Made by a program: the position numbers and the translations under genes. 64,000 nt of DNA from Leptodontidium sp. MPI-SDFR-AT-0119 (Eukaryota > Ascomycota > Leotiomycetes > Helotiales > Leptodontidiaceae): positions 62,001 through 126,000 of the forward strand of contig JAHLEZ010000002.1 in NCBI GenBank assembly GCA_020726505.1. The letters run 5' to 3'. The notes under the pieces are model-generated. The model was not told the DNA's origin and ran no database searches. It was given only the letters and a program-made list of their open reading frames with translations. Positions 56,590 to 64,000 of the stretch are shown piece after piece; the stretch's first letter is position 1, and each line of letters begins with the position of its first letter.

Positions 56590-57006
56590 ATGTCCTCGAC
56601 CGCAGCGCTGGTCTCCTCCCAAAATCAATGGGATGGCGTTTCAGGCCTCGCAGCTGGGAAGCAGCCCGACGTACATGGAGGTATAGGAGGCGATGCTCCA
56701 GGCCCATCCTCTTGGCAAGATCACGATGAAATCGATGTACACGGAGGTTCAGAAGGTGATGCTCCAGGTCCGTCGTCTTGGCAAGATCCCGATGAAATGG
56801 ATGTAGATGAAGGACATGATAGAGGAGGCGCCTACTTGGTTGTGAGAGTCACCCGAATCCCACACATAGCGCGCCTTGATGTTCGTGGCCGCAATAGAAA
56901 TACAACAAAATTGGATTGGACAAAGATAAAATATGATGGGAAGACAGCTTGGTTATATGAGGGGAAGAAACAGAAGTATGTGACGCATGACAAGATTCCC
57001 ACATGA
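56590..57006 (+). CDS. Hypothetical small protein with a 22-residue tandem repeat
   Basis: Open frame of 138 residues from ATG 56590 (the frame extends to a GTG at 56572; upstream exons are possible). No family recognised. Residues 28-71 are two copies of a 22-residue unit, encoded by 66 nt at 56671-56736 and 56737-56802, with the shared core GDAPGPSSWQD-x-DE; an eroded third start (VDEGHDRGG) follows. The C-terminal 60 residues are basic and better ordered (YLVVRVTRIPHIARLDV, KIKYDGKTAWLYEGKKQK). Repeat units differ mainly at third codon positions, which suggests that the protein sequence is under selection. Confidence 0.5.
   Translation: MSSTAALVSSQNQWDGVSGLAAGKQPDVHGGIGGDAPGPSSWQDHDEIDVHGGSEGDAPGPSSWQDPDEMDVDEGHDRGGAYLVVRVTRIPHIARLDVRGRNRNTTKLDWTKIKYDGKTAWLYEGKKQKYVTHDKIPT
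56671..56802 (+). repeat. 66 bp tandem duplication, two units
   Basis: Units 56671-56736 and 56737-56802 keep frame inside the small hypothetical gene and differ at scattered, mostly silent positions. Confidence 0.9.
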
Positions 57007-57102
57007 TTAAGTCTAGTATAAGATCGATCTTGATAAGATTAAGCATTGTATAAAATACATCTTTCTCCTTTATCGTTTTTTAGGCCAATAGCAACGCAAA
57101 AC

Positions 57103-59255
57103 TTACTTCTTGTCATTGATAATACTCCTTTTCGGAACGGGGAGAACATTTCCGTTCCAGAGACAAATAACATCATCGGATTTCGAGAACCACCATGTAA
57201 TTGTCTGATATATTATTAGTAATTTTAAATATAAATTAGATTGGGTTTTACCTCTCCAAAACCAAAGTAACTGCTGTTGTAGTCATCGCTCTTGTTCGCT
57301 GTAAAGCTGATGTCAGTGACAACTTGATGATCGCTAGACTTCGAGAATTTGAAACAGATTCCCATGGTGTTTGGCCCATTGCTAATGGGTATAGAGACGT
57401 GCTCTGAAAATTCAGTAGTGTACCACTGCCCGAGGACTGCTGTTGGTGTTTGAAGGTCGTAGTATAATTTTAATCCTGTACAGCGGATACCAATACGACA
57501 GATTTCGATTTTTCGAAGATTGCTTAAATTAGCGACAGACATGAATAGGCCAGCATTAGGTCCAACCTTAGGCAGGTAAGGGGCGCCGCAGGCAGTGAAT
57601 ACCAGGTTTGGGCTTCCAGTACCCACAGAATTGTTTTCTCGGGTGACCCCGATTCTCATGACTACCACAGATTTTGGCCATTCGAAATAAAACCCCGTAA
57701 TAGATCCGGGTCGTTTGAGAAGAATCCACTTATACTGATCGTCCATCACGTATTGAGGCAGCATATATGGTCCGAAAGTATGGATTCTCCCGAGTGTTGT
57801 CTGGATCTGTGAAAACAAATTAGGTATGAGCCATACTGGGGTGCACTCTCGACTTACTGTCACAATCGGTGCAGCAAATACATAGCTTTGAGCGTTGATG
57901 ATACAAATCCAGGTGAACGCGATTTGCTCCCCTGGGTGAAATGGGAGGTGCTTGGGGCAACCGTCGCGATTGCCAATAAGCCTTGACGTCTTTGCGAAAT
58001 GGCTTTCCATTCCAACGATTCCATTTTTAGAGAGATAAACAGTGAGACCATTCGCATATTCATTGTTGCTAAAGAGCGGTAGGTATCCAAAATATCTTGG
58101 TTGTGGACTTTTAGACAGCTCATACCAGCGACTGAAGTCTCGTCTGAAGTCAAACAATTCCTCGTTGGGGTTGCAGAGCGCAGTCGGGATGTCTGGTTGA
58201 TCCCACAAAATCTGGCCGTCTAGGCTACACAGAGAGGTGACGTACAAACCCTGCGGCTGTTAGGTATGGCAACTATAAGCAGGTGTCGACTTACATTTGA
58301 GCTGCATGCAAGTGTGTTTCCCGGTCTACGAATATACCCATACCAGGTACGACCCGAGTTAGGAAGACTACCTAGCCAGCCTGTGTTCCAGTCGCTACCA
58401 TATAACTTGACTGCGCAGATCCCACCATCGACCATGGCAAATTTGAGGTAGATAACGACACCGGGAATGACCTCAGGGCAACCCCCATCGGCTAGACTCT
58501 GTATGTATGGGGTACCAAAAACAGTCAGCATCTTGACGGAGATACGAGAGCCTTGGGTCAAGGATACAGTTTGGCAGCCGGAGGAGTTGAGGGCGTGGAG
58601 TAGGCGCTTCGTTTCCTCTGCAACCAGGACTGTACTGCTGAAAGCAGATTTCAGACCGACGTATTTCCAGACAACGTTTCTTAGCTCTGCAGGCAAACGT
58701 AACAATTTATGAAGTGGTTGATGGCTGTCTGCAAGCATGCGAAGCGTTTCATTGCTTGTCAGTTCGATCTGCCGACGATACAAGTGTTCACTTTCCCACA
58801 GTACTGCGCCTAGTGACAGTATTTGAGTGAGCTTATATATTTCGGACTCTTTGCAGCGTCCGACTTTCTGGATGAGGATCTCGTAGCACCAGGCATGAAA
58901 GCAATAGGCGGCCGGGCGGCTCTTTTTTGCGCGGAACCCTTCCTGGTAGTGGCAGATAGTAATTGACTGGTTTTGGCGATGACCAGTTAATCTGACATCA
59001 ATCTGCCGGTCGTCGATATCTGACAAGTTGGCAGTGCTGGTGATTTCGATGGTATTTTCATCGTTTAGTTCCAAGCAGAATACTATTGAGCAGGAGTCAG
59101 AAAGGAGCTGCGACTGGATAATACATTTAGTTCATACCTGCTCGAAAATCGAGATCCCATAAATCGAGGTCAGACTCGCCACTCCATGGCAACTGGGATC
59201 GGCACAATCCACATCTCTCAGTTCCAACATAGATCTTCTTCGCAGGAATGCTCAT
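57103..59255 (-). CDS. F-box-like protein of unknown function with N-terminal CxxC
   Basis: Exons 59255-59138, 59082-58295, 58250-57858, 57806-57252 and 57204-57103 give 651 residues. The N-terminus has a knuckle-like CGLCRSQLPW. Near residue 165 lies LLRLPAELRNVVWKYVG, the F-box core (L-P-x-E-L), as in substrate receptors of SCF ubiquitin ligases. The rest, including IEICRIGIRCTGLKLYY and the terminal TWWFSKSDDVICLW, is a beta-rich region of a fungal-only type I cannot name. Intron 57807-57857 is 51 nt and without stops, so an unspliced reading frame is also open; its GTAAGT donor and TTTTCACAG acceptor argue for splicing. The last exon was found from the GTAAAA donor at 57251, replacing a run-on end in the intron. 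Divergent from the MFS gene at 60326. Confidence 0.82.
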
Positions 59256-60325
59256 GCTTGCCAGGTGAGGATCGAATTCTTAAGTGAAGGTAGGTAGTGA
59301 TTTGGGCCCGGAGAGAATGCCGCGTTGGGGTTGCGTATCGTTTGTTGTGGGTTGTCAATCTGACAATGTTGTTGAGTTTCTGGTTACTTGAAGGGGGTCC
59401 GTCAAACCAGCGGCAGCGGAAGAGCGTGTAGCCGGCCCATGTGCGTGAGCTTTTGAATTGAGTGACCGCCAGCGCAAGGTACCCGGCTATCGGGTTGAAG
59501 GAACACGAAAGTCAACATGTTCAGCGCACCACGTCCCGATGCACAACACTCTAAAGGAAAAAATCGTCTTTGCAAATACTATAAAAATAACCAGTCTATA
59601 CTTTTATAAGAAAATATCATATTATCCTCTCTGAAGTTGCGATAATAAATGCATTCGCCGCAAAGTAGCATCTCGCCTCAATCAGCCACTTACTTCATCT
59701 TCGACTCGATAGCCCGGCCACCATCAAACACCTGTGTGCCAGCCTACGTAGCCAGCACGACCCTCTTTCTCTGAAAGCTCTTCTGTTTGGCATTAATATA
59801 CTTCTTGATCTAGTACTACGTCAAGCACTTGCGAAACATTTTAAAGCACTTGCGTGCCTTCCTGGACCGTAACTGGCTAGATCCTAATAACGCGAGAACA
59901 TGAGAATGACCAAAGGCGAATTAGAGCGCGAAGAGGTGCCGTTTTGTGGTGAAGGGGTGGCAGGAGAATCAGGCTATACTAAAGAAAGCGCTTGATAGAG
60001 GAGTTCGACGCTGTATTGTTTTCATTCAAAGAGCCTTGATGCAGCAATTAAAGTGGTAGTTCCTTGGGGGCCAAAAGTCAGCTGTCGCCACCACCTTATG
60101 ACCCCACCAGATCTTCTCGAGCTCTAGCACCCCCACCAACACGAATAGCTTCGATTATTAAGGAGATAACGCAACGAAAAGAACAACTGTCGATTATACA
60201 TGGCTCGGCGATGGATGACAGCGCATAGACGCGGAACGTGGTGATGGTGTTGAAAGATACATAAAGCCAAGTGCCCCGCATGAAAAATTGTTCGACAGCT
60301 CGTCCCGGTGCCGCAACAGCTCTAG
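59256..60325. other. Intergenic region between divergent genes
   Basis: Holds the promoters of the F-box-like gene (left) and the second MFS permease (right). No gene, repeat or RNA recognised. Confidence 0.4.
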
Positions 60326-61940
60326 ATGGCTTCGCAACCAACCTTCAACGACGAGAAGTCGACCTCAACACCACCAATTGCATCTGCGGATCTCGAAAAT
60401 GCAGCGCCAACGGATATACAGGATAAGGATGTGGCAATTGCTATGGTGGGGGAGCAGAGACATGATATCGACCCCGCGGTAGAAGCTCGAGTTGTGAGGA
60501 AGATTGACTGGTTCTTGGTGCCTGCGATGTTCTGCGGTTATGGATTGGTTTATTATGATAAGGTACGTCTCTTCCCAGGTTAAAATAATAATGTGCTGAC
60601 TTCGTTGAAAGGCAATTCTAGGCAGCGCGGTGCTGTTTGGCATGACCAAAGACCTCCATCTCGCCCAAGTCGATACCTCAACTACCCCTCCTACCACCGA
60701 CACTTCTCGCCTGAGCTGGGCTACTTCGATGTTCTACTTCGGCATGCTGGCTGGACTATATCCCATGACTTTTGCTCTGCAGAGGTTCAATATGGGGAGA
60801 ATACTAGGGAGTGTCGTGTGTTTCTGGGCACTGGTCTGCATGCTCACAGCAGCTGTGACAAGCTGGGAAGGCCTCTACGCCCAGCGATTCTTCCTCGGCT
60901 TTGTGGAAAGCATTATCCCAACCGGGTTCATGTGTATCGTGAGCTCGTTTTATACACAGAGAGAGCAATCGCTAAGGCAGAGTTGGTGGTTTTCCGCTAC
61001 GGGTCTCTTCACAATCATTGGTGGAAGTCTGAATTATGGATTCGGTCAAATCACCGGTGGTGCATTGAAACGCTGGCAGTACATCTATCTACTCGCTGGA
61101 AGTCTAACGTTCCTTTTCGGGATCGTCTGTTTCTTCGTCCCAGACTCTCCGGTCTCCGCATGGTTCCTCACCCAGGAGGAGAGAATCGTTGCTACTGAGC
61201 GGTTAAGACATGGCCAGACTGGTGTCCGCTGTACCAAGTTCAAGATCTCCCAGATCAAGGAATGTTTCCTAGACATCAAGATTTGGTTAATTGCCCTGAT
61301 GATGGCTTCAGCCTACACAGTCAATGGAGCTGTCAGCGGTTTCGGCCCTTTGATTGTCTCTACTTTCGGATACTCCGTCTTGGACTCAATCCTCTTCCAG
61401 TTCCCCCTTGGTGGAATTTGCTTGATTTTCATCCTCCTCACTGGATACTTGTCGTCCCGCATCCCAAATATCAGGATCATCATGCTAGTGCTGTGCTGCT
61501 TTCCAGTTATGGCTGGTTGTGCCATGATCTGGAAATGTGATTGGTACCATCGCGCTGCAGCTCCCGTAGTGGGTTATTCGATCATTGGGTTCTTCGGCCC
61601 TGTGGTCTCGCTGATCATCTCGATTGGCATGGCGAACGTTGCGGGTCAAACCAAGAAATGCTTTATGGCCGCGACCATTTTTGTGGCTTATTGTGTTGGG
61701 AACATCGTCGGCCCACAATTGATCAAGTCGCAAACGAAGTCAAGGCATTATCCCGAGCTCTGGTTGGGACTCATCATTTGCTATTGCATAACGATTGTCT
61801 CTGCTGTGGTCTTGTACTTTGTTCTTGCGAGAGAAAACAAGCGACGGGAAGCTTTGGATTTGAATGATGTTGATCGGGACAAGATGGCCTTCCAAGATCT
61901 CACAGATAAGGAGAATCCTTACTTTAAGTACATGCTATAG
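60326..61940 (+). CDS. MFS permease, allantoate-permease (Dal5-like) type
   Basis: Exons 60326-60562 and 60612-61940 give 521 residues. It belongs to the same broad anion:cation symporter family as the gene at 833 but to another subgroup: exon layout and sequence differ greatly. The typical order is seen: hydrophilic N-terminus, VRKIDWFLVPAMFCGYGLVYYDK before the first helix, FYFGMLAGLYPMTFALQRFNMGR, RFFLGFVESIIPTGF with the ESxxPxG motif, WWFSATGLFTIIGG, the central loop PDSPVSAWFLTQEER, and YCVGNIVGPQLI near the eleventh helix. Twelve membrane segments are expected. Substrate not determinable; allantoate, ureidosuccinate, vitamins and small peptides are carried by relatives. Confidence 0.93.
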
Positions 61941-62593
61941 TACATAGACGCACATACCAGACTATATATACGACAGAGATGAATATAATGTTTGATGGTT
62001 CAAAATTCTTCGATGTATATCTTGTCACGTGAGGTGCGCATTTTAGACCCTTTTCCTCCTTCAAATCCGAACAAACATAAACGAGGGTTTCTCTTTCGTC
62101 CTTTGAGTGCGTTTCAGGTTGTGTGGTGTCAAAATCCATGGTGGTTGTCAGCTGCAGTTCATATGCGGGGTTTTTCCCCACGATGACGAGCATATTGTTT
62201 CGGTATCTCCGAGTCCTGCAGGTTTAACTTCAACCATCCCAATCATCCCATCTCGGATCACGTATTGCACCGGTCTCAATAACCCAAAACCGCAAGCCCG
62301 ATCCATCAGGATTACAAAACAATTCCCTGAGGCGGCCGTAACGGTAAAGAGTCTTCACAAAACTTGCCTATTGGCTCCGGACCGAGATCCCCAAACAGGA
62401 CATCTCCCCGTAACCGAGGCACGCAGTCCAGACTTTACCTCGATGTCCCGCAGTAGCAGAGTTTCACAATAAACAACCCACGTCGCCATAATAGTGGTTC
62501 ATTGGTGAGCCGTTCATTGCCTGCTCTCCTGAAAAAAATCCATTCTTCTCATCCTGATATATATAAGTATTGCCTCCCCTGCCGGAATCGAAA
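61941..62593. other. Intergenic region
   Basis: Spacer between two plus-strand genes. A TATATATAAG-like TATA element near 62562 lies about 30 bp before the ATG of the reductase, which would make a very short leader or indicate a start site inside it. Otherwise nothing seen. Confidence 0.4.
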
Positions 62594-63923
62594 ATGGCTA
62601 AACCAATCCCTCGCACTAGCAACATCATGGCTCAATCTTCATACACATCCGTCGTCCTGGCTCAGCGCCCTAAGGCTCTCATCGTCCCTGGCGAGACCTT
62701 CTCCATCAAGGAGAATCCCATGGTCGGCGAGATGGATCTCAAGGATGGCCAGATTCTCATCGAGACCCTCTACCTTTCCCTCGATCCAGCAATGAGAGGC
62801 TGGTTGAACGGTGAGATTGAACCCCTCTATTTTTGCACGTCTCACGTGACTAATATAATCAGATACTCGTTCATACATCCCACCAGTTCAAATCGGCGAG
62901 GTGATGCGTGGAGCAGTCATCGGCAAAGTCCTCGCGAGCAAATCTTCAAAATTCACAGCTGGGAACTATGTTACAGCTTCCCCTGGGTGGAGCGAGGTTG
63001 CCATCGTAGCCGAGAAGGAGGCATCTCTCCTCGAAGTCCCGGAGAACGGCAAAGTCACCGACGCACTCGGTGTTCTCGGTATGACTGGACTGACTGCATA
63101 CTTCGGCATGCTGGATATCGGTCAGGTCAAAGCTGGTGATTTCGTCGTCGTCTCTGGAGCAGCTGGTGCAACTGGAAGTGTAGCTTGCCAAATCGCTAAG
63201 CTGAAGGGAGCGAAGGTCCTGGGTCTGGCTGGAAGCGATGACAAAGTCCAGTGGTTGAAGGATCTTGGATGTGATGATGCATTGAACTACAAGAATGCGG
63301 ATTTCGCCAAGGAATTCAAGGAGAAGACTAAGGATCTCATTGATGTTTTCTTCGACAATGTCGGAGGCGAGATTCTGGAGTTGGCGTTGAGCAGGGCGAA
63401 GGCCCATTCGAGATTCGTGATGTGTGGAGCTATCAGCCAGTATAACTCTGCTAAGCCTGTTGGCCCAAAGGTATGCTTATTTGAAGTCCCATTTGTACGC
63501 TCCTGCTAACAGCAAATCAGAACATCAGCATGGTCATCGCCATGCGCATCAAGTACGTTGGGATCATTGTCTCATCCTTCGGAATGATTACTAACACAAG
63601 CTTCAGGTTGCAAGGATTCATTGTATTTGATTATCAATCACAATATGGAGCTGCTAGAACAGAGCTCACGAAATGGCTTACCGAGGGGAAGATCCAAAGA
63701 AAGGAGACTATCGTTAAGGGTGGCTTGAAGTCTGCTGAACGAGCTCTGATGGATCTTTACAATGGTATCAATACAGGTATGCCCTTGCCTTATTTCCTCC
63801 CCTCTCTACCTCCGCAATGGGGGAAAAAGACTGGCCATCACTAACATGGCTCTCACATTAGGCAAGCTTTTGGTTGAGGTGAAGGCGGAGGATGCTGAGA
63901 GCGGTGTCGGCTCCAGGTTGTAG
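62594..63923 (+). CDS. NADPH-dependent MDR-family reductase (CurA/leukotriene-B4-dehydrogenase-like)
   Basis: Exons 62594-62810, 62863-63470, 63521-63552, 63607-63776 and 63862-63923 give 362 residues. Zinc-free medium-chain reductases of this group reduce the double bond of alpha,beta-unsaturated aldehydes and ketones with NADPH and detoxify lipid peroxidation products. Visible are LYLSLDPAMRGWLNG early on, the GMTGLTAYFGM helix, the nucleotide loop GAAGATGSVACQIAKLKGAK with the AGSDDK strand end, FFDNVGGEILE and RFVMCGAISQYN. No structural-zinc cysteine cluster is present, as expected for the group. The fifth exon is needed to reach the C-terminal GKLLVEV strand. Exon 3 is only 32 nt. The gene is complete, ending 77 bp before the right edge. 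Confidence 0.93.
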
Positions 63924-64000
63924 GGTAAACAGCATTCAATCAGCCCAAAATATCAAAATGTGAAAGTGCCCGGTCTTATGCGGCTCGCCATTTAAGGCAG

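Overview
This is a 64 kb stretch of a filamentous ascomycete (Pezizomycotina) chromosome. The signs are: genes split by many 47-100 nt introns with GT(A/R)NGT donors, CTAAC/CTGAC-like branch sites and YAG acceptors; fungal-only families (HET domain, RTA1-like, SAT4/rhodopsin-like membrane proteins, Dal5/Liz1-type MFS permeases, patatin-ankyrin); and a very AT-rich decayed transposon that looks mutated by RIP. A leotiomycete is my guess, not something the sequence proves. No tRNA, rRNA, CRISPR or bacterial operon structure was seen. Gene models were spliced by hand so that every junction keeps the frame and restores the family sequence; no transcript data were available.

Layout. 0-9 kb: an MFS permease with seven exons, a secreted copper radical (galactose-oxidase type) alcohol oxidase, and an Arg/Ser-repeat protein. 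9.7-16.6 kb: a two-domain fasciclin GPI-type surface protein, a small basic unknown protein, and an MGC-starting (predicted myristoylated) protein that resembles the SARA/endofin C-terminal domain. 16.7-23.4 kb: a HET-domain gene and a patatin-ankyrin gene transcribed away from a shared 663 bp intergenic region; the patatin domain has lost both catalytic residues. 24-34 kb: an RTA1-like 7TM protein, a nine-exon secreted choice-of-anchor-B-type protein, a PHD-finger protein and a Nudix hydrolase. 37-45 kb: two SAT4-type membrane proteins flanking an amino-acid/GABA-type permease and a cytochrome P450. 47-54.4 kb: a broken HET gene, an intact HET-like gene, and a 2.77 kb hAT transposon with perfect ends and an 8 bp target duplication sitting inside what looks like a host coding exon. 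56.5-64 kb: a small repeat-containing unknown, an F-box-like unknown, a second Dal5-type MFS permease and an NADPH-dependent MDR reductase.

How it fits together. The window is not one pathway. Two parts read as allorecognition or cell-death type loci: HET plus degenerate patatin, and HET plus HET pseudogene plus transposon. The rest is nutrient transport (two MFS, one APC), secreted redox and surface proteins, and stand-alone enzymes. The P450 and permease neighbours do not include a backbone synthase, so no biosynthetic cluster is claimed. Large intergenic stretches (notably 28.8-31.2, 34.0-37.1 and 45.2-47.1 kb) hold nothing I can support as genes.
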